From Erythroxylum novogranatense (taxonomy: Eukaryota; Streptophyta; Magnoliopsida; Malpighiales; Erythroxylaceae), in NCBI GenBank assembly GCA_029891385.1, contig CM057226.1, forward strand, positions 91,768,977 through 91,832,976: a DNA stretch of 64,000 bases. The letters are read 5' to 3'. The position numbers were made by a program, and so were the translations under genes. This document shows, piece by piece, positions 9,752 through 19,679 of the stretch. The notes under the pieces are model-generated. The model had not been told where the DNA came from, ran no database searches, and saw only the letters and a program-made list of their open reading frames with translations. The stretch's first letter is position 1; every line of letters begins with the position of its first letter.

Positions 9752-9858
9752 ACAATCTTGATGAACGGATTTACAATCTTCCTATTGAATCAAAAGTAGC
9801 TGTTATATGGACTGACACTGACGATAAACAACATGATAAATGTCCTCATATCCAAGTC
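9752..9858 (+). pseudogene. Helitron Rep N-terminal fragment, plus strand
   Basis: The plus strand is open for about 36 codons reading LDERIYNLPIESKVAVIW, then TDTDDKQHDKCPHIQV. It is homologous to the Rep N-terminal segment on the minus strand at 63.74-63.87 kb (LDQRVYNLPTAS...TETDDEQHDKSPHIQV). It is inverted relative to the main Rep and isolated, so it is a duplicated internal piece of the Helitron or of a second copy. Confidence 0.75.
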
Positions 9859-10029
9859 TGCAGTAGGCATTCTTTATTTCCGACATCCTTTTTGAGATTT
9901 GTCTGCCCTTAATGTAGATGTTTGAAGTTTGTGTCACTCAAAAACTGATTAACACATTATTAATGACTACAAGAAAGATCAAGATTGGTACAATCTTCCT
10001 ATTGGACCACAAGGACACTGACGACCGAC

Positions 10030-10165
10030 GTGGAGAACGATAGACATGATAAATCTCGTCATATTCAAGTCTTCACTACGTCTTCTTTATTTGAGCAATC
10101 CTTTTTCAGGATGGCAACATGATAAATCTCCTCATATCCAAGTCTGCTGTAGGCCAAGAGTTGGT
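10030..10165 (+). pseudogene. two more Rep snippets, plus strand
   Basis: GACATGATAAATCTCGTCAT (about 10043-10062) and AACATGATAAATCTCCTCAT (about 10127-10146), each followed by ATTCAAGTCT or ATCCAAGTCT, are two further copies of the HDKSPHIQV coding motif. They lie in the same orientation as the 9752 fragment and about 84 bp apart. Confidence 0.6.
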
Positions 10166-10750
10166 GAACACTTATATTCTTTCGACAGCAACAAAAGTCG
10201 ACAGCAACAACAACGAAACTCCAAAAACATCTGTACAGACAAAAAAAAAGCTTAAAGAAGATTTACAAGTAACAGAGGAATAAACGTAACAGGAAGCGAA
10301 AAGTAAGAGCAACTGGACGTGGAGTTGGTGAACACTGATACTGTTTCGACAGCAACAACAACGACGACAACTAGAACGAAAAAAATGCTAAAAGAAGATT
10401 TACAACTAACTCAAAAATCCACTGTGATAGCACCATCACTGTCAGACAGAAGATACAAGAGAAGGTGAGGCAATGAGCAAGAAGACACTATATAAGCAGT
10501 CACAAGGGCATGCATTATGGGACCGCGTGCGTGGTTGCCTGACAAAATATTGCATCAAGATTGGGTCGAGATTGTGTGTATAGAGAAAGCGACACAACAT
10601 GAATGACAATATGAATGAATGAAAAGATATAAACAGATATAAGTAGTCACAAGGGCATGCATTGCACGACGCCGTCGCCTGACAAAATATTGCATCAGAA
10701 GATTGGGTCAGAAGATTGCGTGTATATCGTGCGAAGACAGAAGATAAAAT
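10150..10750 (+). repeat. two sets of local duplications
   Basis: GAGTTGGTGAACAC with TTTCGACAGCAACAA and GAAGATTTACAA recurs about 160 bp apart (about 10157-10270 and 10321-10408). A second pair, GTCACAAGGGCATGCATT with CCTGACAAAATATTGCATC and GATTGGGTC, occurs at about 10498-10567 and 10650-10712, with a partial third at about 10745-10775. No coding signal. Confidence 0.65.
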
Positions 10751-10775
10751 ATTGCATTAGAAGATTGGGTCAGAA

Positions 10776-11040
10776 AATTCGCGTAATAAAAAATTAAAGT
10801 TTAAGATTTGCATTATTGTATTAAATGAGGGACAGTACTGGAAGATGATAGAGTGAAACATAAACGATTTGCCTTGAGATACGTTAAAAATAGTTAACAT
10901 GTGTATAGAGAAAAATATGCGATGAAATGTTATTATGATTATATGTGTAGATATCGTAAGAAATATATCTATTAGTGATTCGCGTTTCTCATTTTTTCGT
11001 TAAGGTGTTGAAGATTTTCCATAAGATTATCACAAGAAAT
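10776..11040 (+). repeat. segment shared with 43.4 kb, plus hairpin half-arm
   Basis: CGCGTAATAAAAAATTAAAG through TTAAATGAGGG, CAGTACTG, GATTTGCCTTGAGATA and AAAATAGTT matches 43403-43512. At about 10990-11031 CATTTTTTCG then AAGGTGTTGAAGA and GATTATC matches the right arm of the hairpin at 43846-43881. The order differs, so pieces have been rearranged. Confidence 0.7.
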
Positions 11041-11369
11041 ATATATATTAGTGATTCAGATTATTTAATATCGTAATGTAAATAGTATTATTCCTATTAG
11101 GTATAAAGAATTTTTCACAGATATTAATAAAAACAAATATGCAATGAACCGTTATTATGATTATATAAAAATATGAATATATGAATGAAGTTGAATAATA
11201 ATAATGAATTTAATAACCATGATAAAAATATTTAGAAACCGATATTGCAAATGAGAAAAAAATATGAATGAAGTTGAAAAATAATCATGAATTGAATAAT
11301 CATGATAAAATCATTAGAAAGCGATATTGGAAATAACAATAACATTAGAAGGTGATGAACCATCGTTAA

Positions 11370-11700
11370 GTCAAAATGACTTCACATTTATGATTTTGAT
11401 TAAGAACAAATACCGAGTAGAAAAGCAGAGAGAGAAAGAAAGATGACGGAGAAAGAAAAGCGAGTAAGTAGAAAATGCAGACGGATAATGAAAAGGCATT
11501 TAAGTAAAAAGTAGACGGAGAATAAAAATGTATTTAAGTAGAAAAATGAAGGAGAAAGAAAAAAATGTATTTAAGTAGAAAAGCAAACGGAAACCAAAAA
11601 CAGACGCATAGAAAAAATTTGTGCATCAATTTTGAAAGCTTGATGAAAGATGAGTTTGATATGAGTATGATGGTTGTCATGTCTCTTTTAAACATATTTC
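11370..11700 (+). repeat. degenerate LTR 5' part, gag-only family (body A side)
   Basis: GTTAAGTCAAAATGACTTCA followed by TATGATTTTGAT matches the start of the family LTR at 14525, 18493 and 39764. Next come AGCAGACGGA-type short repeats. The end of the LTR is not recognisable. It lies upstream of gag body A and is the best candidate for its 5' LTR. Confidence 0.5.
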
Positions 11701-11996
11701 AAAGTTGGCAAAACGTGATTTGAAGTGAACACTGGAGCTAAAGTAACGACAAAACTAAGCAGGCGTCAAAAGCAAAGGATCTACAACCGTAACTTCATGG
11801 GAAGAAAGTTGTGGAGGGAAAGTCTGATAATCTCGAGGATTTTAATGACTCTAGAATACACCAGACTATATCTCTACAAGTACCCTAAAAGCAAAATCAT
11901 TACGGTTATTCTCATCTCTAGACGGTTCATTTTGCTTTCCCAATTCTCTCAAACATCCAACCCTAAAAAGCTTACGAGTCGGTTTTCGCTCAAACA

Positions 11997-14292
11997 ATGG
12001 AGGAAGCCATGATATTTGGAAGACATGTGGATTTTGAGTCATTGAGGAATGATGATATGGATGTGGAACCAGAGATTGTAAGAGCTGGTTGGAGGAACTT
12101 CTTTGAGGTACGAGAACTAGTATACACAAATGAGGTTTTCGATTTTTGGAAGAATGCTCAGCTAGTAGACAACACTGTAGTATCATTAGTAGATGGTGTA
12201 TCCGTTGTTGTGACTAAGGAGTTAATAAAGAAGGTGACCGATTGTCCGTCGGGTTGGTCGACCTCTCTACCAAGGTGGATGGATGTCCCAAGTCGGTATG
12301 AGAGAGGAAGATGAGAAGACAATTATATGGAGCCAATGATCCATGGAGAGGAAGACCTCTAGTTTGGTTCAGAAGGAGAGGATTCTCCATGCAATTCTGT
12401 TTAATTGCATTTTACCCAGAGCAGGTTCAAGGCATTTGGTGACTACGTTGGATGAATAATGTTTGTTTTACCTGCTAAATCGCAATCCCATCGACTTACC
12501 CTTCTTAATCTTTCACTACATGATTAAGGGGATGAAGGATACAAATAGCTATCCTTACGGTATGTTGCTTACAAGGATTTTTAAGGAATCCGGAGTCCTA
12601 CTACATCAAGGTCATAGAAGGATTGTACCTGTGAAGAGTAAGATTGATTCAATCATATTACGGCGAATGGGTCTAAGGACTGTAATCAAAGAAGGAGCCG
12701 ACTCTTCAAGGAGAACTAGGACTGAGGGGGAGCGTGTTTTGAAGATGACTCCCGCTTCAAGTTCTCGACTTGAAGTGAGTACGAGATCGCCTGCGGATGA
12801 ATTAAGAAGAATGATTGGAAGACCGCTAATAAAACAGGTGAGTCCTGGAATAGAAGCAAATCAATCCCGGAGGATAGAAGAAGGTGCGCCAAAAAGACAA
12901 GGAGAAAGTCTTTTAAGTGAAATTAGAAAGAAGGCAAAGAGATCACTTAGGATTCGGACTCTAAGGCAACAGGAAGAAAAGAATGCCAGAGACCAGAGTG
13001 GGGAACAATCCTGTCAATCTCGTGAACCCAGAGCAACAAGATCTTTAGTCTCTATTCTGGAAGAGGATACAGCCACAAAAGCCAAAAAGACTGAGAAGAA
13101 AAGAAAATCAGAATCTGAGAGAGGAAAATCTCGAGTGCAGAAATCTTCAAGACTGACTGAAGCTAAAGAAAAGACTAAGAAGATTAGTTGGAAGAAGACC
13201 GTGTCAACTGCTGGGGAAGTTAGTCGAGAGAAAGAAAACGTTGATGCTGCTCAAATAGAAAAAGAAATTGAGCAGAGCACAGTTCAGGAAACCCCCATTG
13301 CTCAACAGGAGGAACCAGTGGAGCAAAGCCTGGTTCAGGAGAATCTTAGTGAAGCACAACCAGAGCCAACGGCAGAATCAGACTCGGATAGTCATGAATC
13401 TTGTCTGATGGTATACAACTATGATAGGTTTTTGAGAAAACAGAGGTTGAAGATCAGAATGGTGGAAGTTGTTACCAGAAGGAGAACTGCTATTGCAATC
13501 TGTAGTCAACCAGTAAAGAAGATAGTGGTTGTGGTACGACCTATGTTAATTAATAGTAACACATGAGAATTACTAAAAGAAGATGAAAAGATGTTCTACG
13601 ATGCTTTGAGGGATGGTGCTACTAAGCCATACCCTTCAAAACGTCCCTGCAAACCGTGTACTATTTTTCCAATCACTGAAAACACGAAAATAAAGGTTGC
13701 ACCAGATATCCAGCCAAGAGTATGTTTGGATTTGACTAAAGGGAAGTCAAAATTATTTCCTGAGGAAGAAGCTAACGATGATCTGTCCGCAGATCAAATA
13801 GCAGAAGAAGTGCGAAAAATTGATCAGGCATGCGCTTCTACACAGAATAAAGATGAAGCGAAGCTGCAATTTATCTTGACAAGAAGGAAGGCATCGATGG
13901 GGAAGAGTAATAACATGGACATTTATTGAGTTCCTTGTTCAGACAGTTCTGCGTATTAGACTTCTGACTAATACATTGTCTATTCAAGTAGATGCATTAC
14001 CCCTGCAAGGAAGGCGATTCTTGATCTTGCTGCTCCATTTGACTTAGATCTTCCGAAGTCAAACGCTTATTCGTCCACCAATGATTGAGATAAATGAAGA
14101 ATACATTTCGACCTCGGATGCTTATACTACTTCAATCCCATTCACTCCTCCCTCGCCAGATGTTGATCAAGCCTCCTCGTCGATTGACCCACCGGATGAA
14201 CTCGCAGATTACGGTGAAGTCAATGAGATGAAGGAGACGATGAATTATCCAAGAAGATGATGATAGAACCGCTAAAGAGCCACCATCGTTAA
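11997..14292 (+). pseudogene. gag-like ORF of gag-only LTR element, body A
   Basis: The reading starts MEEAMIFGRHVDFESL, then AGWRNFFEVRELVY, DFWKNAQLVDNTVV and LIKKVTDCPS. This resembles the 'putative plant transposon protein' domain found in plant LTR elements. A frameshift follows near 12255, an in-frame TAA at 12457-12459 (after TTLDE), then an open 367-codon stretch FYLLNRNPIDLPFLIFHYMI leading into a long Lys/Arg/Glu/Ser-rich region to 13564. Stop, then 13591-13929 (KPYPSKRPCKPCTIFPI), then a shifted tail to about 14290. No protease, integrase or RT is present. Confidence 0.7.
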
Positions 14293-14499
14293 TCATTTTT
14301 ATTATAAAAAATAGGGGAGAATAAGAGCGTAAAAGAAGAGAATGAACAAGGGAAAGAGAATGAGCGAAAAGAAGAGGGTGTTCGTAAAAGAAGGTGTGAT
14401 CAAGCGGGGCGAAGAAAGGAAGAAGTCAAAGAAGAAGTTCTGAAGATAAGTTTTTGTTTTCTTCAAAACTTTGTAATTTTGTTTTCTTTTGTATATAAT

Positions 14500-15650
14500 T
14501 TGTTATCATCAAAAAGGGGGAGATTGTTAAGTACAAATGACTTTACTTAGATATGATTTTGATGAATAACAAAAAGAACAAACAAAAAAGAACACAGACG
14601 ATGTCAAGCAGACGCAGACACAAAGCAGACGCAGACATTAAGCAAGGCAGACGCAGACACAAAACAGACGCACACACAAAACAGACGTTAAGCAAAGCAG
14701 ACTTAGACACAAAGCAGACGCAGACGCGAACAGTAAAGCAGACGCAGATGCAAATAGTAAAACAGACGAAGACGGGTATAACAGACGGAGAAGAAGAATC
14801 AAGAAGCAGACACAAGAGTCAGTTCGAGTTAGTTACAGAACTCAACTAATTAACCGTTTCTTTAAAGATTTAAGAAATAAGAATTAAGAAGCAGTTGGAG
14901 ACGAAGGCTATAAATACAAGTCCAAGTCGAAGATTGCAAAGTTAGACAACGTGAGAAAAAGTGATCGTAAAAGCGTTAAGTGCAAATTTAGCCCAGAGCT
15001 ATTTTACTGTAACAAGCGTTTAAATACTTTTCTGAGAGAAAGTAGTACAGATATCCTACAGAGGCTAAGTGTGAAAGAATACTGGTTGTAGAGACCTGAA
15101 GAGGCTCGCAAATTAGTAAATTTTTATAATAATTTAATTAAACATTTTTTAATTTTTCATATTGATTTATACATTTAAATTATATAATAATATAAGCAAT
15201 TAAATTAAACAATTAATCCATTTTTAGTTATGCTTAAATAACAATTAATAAATATTTTTCGACTCATTATAAAGAGTTAATCTCCTTAAGTATATAATCA
15301 ATTAACTTTTTTTCACCCTTCATTTTAATTATTATTACCTTATATTCTTTTAATCCTTAATTAATAACAAACTTAATCAATAACAAAACATTTGACAGTT
15401 TTCATATTAAACCTTTAATATTTTCAATATAATATATTTAATTCTTCTTTATAAAATTTGCCTTAAATATTTAATTTTCTATTATTCAATAAAATTCATC
15501 AAATTTATGAAGTGTCAACCACTCTCACTCTCTATTTCTATTTTAGATTCAAGTTTTATTACTATCTAGTTCGTAAACAAAGTATTCAAAAGTTTTGATG
15601 AATCAGAATCTAACAAAAATTCTGTAAAGAATTTAACTTCTAACACAGAA
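14500..15650 (+). repeat. LTR between gag bodies A and B
   Basis: A purine tract (AAAAAGGGGGAGAT) precedes the LTR start TGTTAAGT at 14525. U3 carries a GCAGACGCAGACA-type minisatellite (about 14595-14790), then AACTCAACTAATTAACCGTT and a TATA box (TATAAATA, near 14910). The U5 end is about 15640-15655 (approximate). Body B starts about 270 bp later with no further LTR between, so this LTR serves as 3' LTR of A and 5' LTR of B. Confidence 0.6.
15115..15512. repeat. AT-rich block inside the shared LTR
   Basis: About 400 bp of nearly pure A/T-rich sequence starts after GAGGCTCGCAAATTAG and ends before AGTGTCAACCACTCTCACTC. In the LTR at 18493 and the one at 42.6 kb the corresponding interval holds the conserved R region (GGACGTAGCCGAC). 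The block therefore replaces part of R/U5. I do not recognise it, and no terminal repeats are evident. Confidence 0.5.
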
Positions 15651-15921
15651 TTTCAAAAGAATCACAAAAAGGGGAATACACAATTCAGATACAGTGAGTT
15701 ACAGCTGGTAACTTCTCTGACAAGGAAGTTTTGGAGGAAAATGCCAGACGATTTTCAGAATCCCTATGATTCTAGAATACGCGTGATAAGACCTTTCAAG
15801 TTGCCTGAAGCTGATATCATTGCGGTTGCTCTCATCTCCAGACGGTTCATCTTGCTTTCAAAACTCTCTCAATCATTCTACCTTAGACGAAAACTAGCCA
15901 GAGATAGTTTTCGTTATGAAA

Positions 15922-18203
15922 CAATGGAAGCAGCTATGATTTTCGAAAGGTATGTAGACTTCGAGTCATTGAGAAATGATGGCTTGGATGTAGAACCAGA
16001 GATTGAAAGAGCTGGGTGGAGGAATTTCTTTGAGGTTCGAGAACCAGTCTATACTGACGAAGTGTATGAGTTTTGGAAGAACGCTCAACTTGTAGACAAC
16101 ACTGTGGTATCTTCAGTAGATGGCATAGCTGTTGTTGTGACTAAGGAGCTGATTAAAAAGGTGACAGATTGTCCATCGGTTGGTGAGACTTTGTCTACCA
16201 AGGCCGATTGGATGTCGCAGGTTCGCATGAGAGAAGAAGATGTCAGAAGACAACTATATGGAGCCAATGACTCATCTGAGAGGAAGACCTCTAGTTTGAT
16301 TCCGAAGGCTAGGGTTCTTCACGCTATTATGTTTAATTGCATACTACCCAGAGCAGGTTCAAGACTTTTGGTGACAACTTTGGATGAATAATGTTTGTTC
16401 TATCTGCTAAATCGCAACCCTGTCGATTTACCCTTCTTAATCCTTCACTACATGATTAAGGGGATGAAGGATATCACTAGTTATCCTTACGGTATGCTTC
16501 TGACAAAGATTTTTAAGGAATCCAGAATCTTTCTCCACAGAGGAAATAGAAGGATTGTACCAGTGAAGAGTAAGATTGATTCAATCACAGTAGGGCGACT
16601 GGGTCTGAGGAGCATAGGTAAACAAGAAGCTGACTTTTCAAGGAGAACAAGAACTGAGGGGGAGCATGTCTCGAAGAAGACTCCCGCTTCAAGCTCTCCA
16701 ACTCAAGTGAGAATAAAATCGCCTACAGAAGAAATAAGAAGACTGACGGGAAGATCGCTGATGAAACCGACAAGTCCTCAAATCGAAGTAAGTCTACCTC
16801 GAAGGACAAAAGAAGGTGCGCCAAAAAGACAAGGAAAAAGTCTTTTAAGTGAAATTACAAAAAAGGCGAAGAGATCACCGAGGATCCGCATGTAAGGCAA
16901 CAAGAAGAAAAGCTTGCCAGAGAGCGAGTCGAACAATCTTGTCAACCTCGCACCTACAGATTATAAGATCGTTAGTTTCTATTCGGAAGAGGATATGACC
17001 GGAAAAGCCAAAGAAACCGAGAAGAAAAGAAAATCGAATCTGAGAGAGAAAATCTCAGCGAAGAAATCATCAAGACTCGACCAAGGCGAAGACAAGACTA
17101 AGAAGATTAGTCGGAAGAAGACCGTCTCAATTCTTTGAGGAGGTTAGTCAAAGAAAGAAACCCCGATGATGCTCAAAAGAAAAAAGCCGGCGAGAGCGAG
17201 TTCAGAAATCCCCATTGCTCAACACGAAGAACCAGTGGAGGAAAGCCTGGTTCAGGAGAATCCCATTGAAGCACAACCAGAGGCAAAAGCAGAATCAGAC
17301 TCGGATAATGATGAACCGTGTCTGATTGTATACAACTATCATAAGTTTTTGAGAAAACAAAAGCTGAAGATCAAAATAGTTCATTATGTTACCAGGGCAA
17401 CTACTATCGCCATCGGTAGTCAACCAATGAATAAGACAGTAGTTCTTGTACAATCTATGTCAATAAATAGTGACACGTGGAACTTACTAAAAGAAAATGA
17501 AAAGATGTTCTACTATACTTTGAGGGATGCTGCTACGAAGCCATACCCTACAAAAATTTCCTGTAAGCCGTGTACTATTTTTCCAATCTCAGAAAAGACG
17601 AAAATAAAGATTGTACCAGATATCCAGCCAAGATATCCTTTGGATTTGACTAAGGGGAAATCAAAGCTATTTCCTGAGGAAGAAATTCGCGATGATCTGT
17701 CCGCACATCAATTTGAAGAAGAAGTGCGTAGAATTGATGATGCATGCGCTTCGAATGAGAATCAAGATGGAGCTAGTTGCAGTCATCTTGACAAGGGGAA
17801 GAGTGTCCATGGGAGGAAGAATAATAACAGGACGTTTATTAAGTTCCTTGTTCGAACGATTTCGCGATCGGGACTTTATCCGATACATCGCCTATCAAGT
17901 GAAGGCATACCCGCAAGGAAGGCGATTCTTGATGCTACCGCTCCGTTTGACTTAGATCTTCTGAAGTTTAAAGCATTTATTCGTTCACCAACAATTGAGA
18001 TCAATGATGAATACATTCCTACCTCTGATGCTTATACTACAACAATTCCGTTCACTCCTCCTTCAACAAATGTTGATCAAGCCTCCTCATCGATTGACTC
18101 AGAAGAAGAACTCAGTAGATTATGTGGAGAAGTCAATGAGATCAAGGAGACGATGAATGATCTGAAGAAGATGATGACAGAACTCCTGAAGAGCCATCAA
18201 TGA
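15922..18203 (+). pseudogene. gag-like ORF of gag-only LTR element, body B
   Basis: Best preserved of the three for overall length. The start MEAAMIFERYVDFESL lies near 15922 (an upstream ATG at 15741 would only add leader). The domain continues through GWRNFFEVREPVYTDEVYEF, DCPSVGETLSTKADWM and ARVLHAIMFNCILPRAGSR. A TAA at 16389-16391 after TTLDE is followed by FYLLNRNPVDLPFLILHYMI. A charged middle region (broken near 16895 and 17138) leads to 17166-18203, which includes KPYPTKISCKPCTIFPIS and ends in a short predicted coiled coil (EVNEIKETMNDLKKMMTELL). No pol domains. A gag-only protein would need partners in trans; I infer a particle role only by analogy. Confidence 0.72.
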
Positions 18204-18479
18204 TAATCATTTTTGATTATAACAAATAGGGGAGAAGAACAGAAACGAAGAGAAGAACAGAAAAGAAGAGAAGAACAGAAAAGAAGAGAATTAACAAGAA
18301 GAGAAGAGAATGAGCAGAAGAAGAGAAGAAGATGTTCAGAATGTTCAAAGAAGAAGGTGTGACTGAACCAGACGAATGAAAGGAAGAAGTCAAAGAAGAA
18401 ATTCTGCAGATAAGTTTTTTTTGTGTTCTTTTCAAAACATTGTATTTTGTTTTCTTTTGTATATAATTTGTTATCATAA

Positions 18480-19009
18480 AAAAGGGGGAGATTGTTAAGT
18501 CCAAATGACTTTACTTACATATGATATTGATGTCTAACAAAAGAGCAAAATAAAAAGAAAAGAAATAGATAAAGTCGTAAATACTGTATTTAAGTCGACA
18601 TATACGCACGAAGGAACATGACGCAGATAAAAATGAAGCGACGCTAAGAAAAGCAGACGCAGACGCTTAGCAAAGGCATACGCACGCAGATGCAAATAGT
18701 AAAGCGGCGGAGAGTCGATGCAAATAGTAAAGCGTATTTAAGACGCAAATACTGACGCAGAGAGACACGGCGATATAAAATCTGTATTTAAGAAAAACGA
18801 TTATGAATTGAAAACAAGGCGAAGGAGTCGATTCGAGTTAGTTCGTAACTCAACTGAATAACCGTTTCTTTAAAGATTCAAGAAACAAGAATACTTGTAA
18901 CGTTGAAAGAGATAGTGGAAATCTCAGAAGAAACTCTGAGGACTGGACGTAGCCGACAGTTTGGGGTGAACACGGACAAAACACTGTGTCAACCACTCTC
19001 ACTCTCTAT
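18480..19009 (+). repeat. 3' LTR of body B, truncated by a Helitron fragment
   Basis: AAAAAGGGGGAGAT then TGTTAAGT (from 18493) repeats the A-side junction. A looser GACGCAGACGC minisatellite follows, then AACTCAACTGAATAACCGTT and the R-region motif GGACGTAGCCGACAGTTTGG. The LTR breaks off after CACTCTCACTCTCTATC at about 19009, where Helitron Rep sequence starts abruptly. The missing part corresponds to the last 100 bp or so of U5. Confidence 0.72.
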
Positions 19010-19200
19010 CCTTCGGGTAATGACTTTTGCATACACCATTTCTCATGCAAGGGGACTGTTTGTTCATAAAACCATAAGGACCGTGGATCATGTGCTTAAT
19101 GAAAAGAGAATATAATCTAGAATTGTGATCAGGATTAGGTATTTCAGCTGATATGATTTGATCATAGGAATCTGGATTCAACCATTTAAATTGTGGTTAA
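19010..19200 (-). pseudogene. Helitron Rep fragment fused to an LTR
   Basis: On the minus strand this reads NPDSYDQIISAEIPNPDHNS, then RLYSLFIKHMIHGP and CMRNGVCKSHYPKD. It is a close homologue of the Rep segment at 62660-62840. The 190-bp match is collinear with a few substitutions. It is an isolated duplicate; its left edge is the truncated LTR of body B. Confidence 0.82.
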
Positions 19201-19444
19201 GAAGTTAGAATATAAAGGTGTCGATTAGAGTGCGTAGTAGACATCAAATTTCGTTGTAAGTTATTTTGATGCCAAAGAAATGGTCCTTGAATGATTGATT
19301 GATAAGCGGATGCAAAAGGCAAGCTTCTAAGAAGAGGAAATGATTGTAGAAGGTGAACTGTCGGGAAGAAGAGTAAAGGCAAACAATGATAGTAATTTCC
19401 GAAGAAAAGAAAATAATTGTAGAAGGTCAACCTGTCCGGAGTAG
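19201..19444. other. unassigned stretch
   Basis: The right half (AAAATAATTGTAGAAGGTCA, then ACCTGTC and AGTA-CACGTG) has a match at about 39315-39350, so it belongs to the dispersed repeat that follows. I see no gene in it. Confidence 0.4.
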
Positions 19445-19679
19445 CACGTGTATAATAATTTTATCACCTATGAATTGAAACGTCGGTCTCTACTGTGGTG
19501 CTCTTCTTCTCTAATTCTGTTCATGTTTGCTTACTTCCTCAATTCATTTTTGGCAGGAATCGACATTATTATACCAGTTAGAAGATTATTCCATACAAGA
19601 AAAATAGGTCTTCTGGTTCATACATTTTGGGGGTTAGCTTGTCTTTCCTTGCCACAAGTAAAAAATTATGATGGTCTCA
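19445..19679 (+). repeat. dispersed repeat, copy 2
   Basis: Same ordered blocks as at 7015 and 39355: CCTATGAATTGAAACGTC, TTTGCTTACTTC, GGCAGGAATCGACATTAT, ATACATTTTGGGGGTTAGC. The copy is cut at TCTCA (19675-19679) by the copia insertion and resumes at 38842. Confidence 0.75.
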
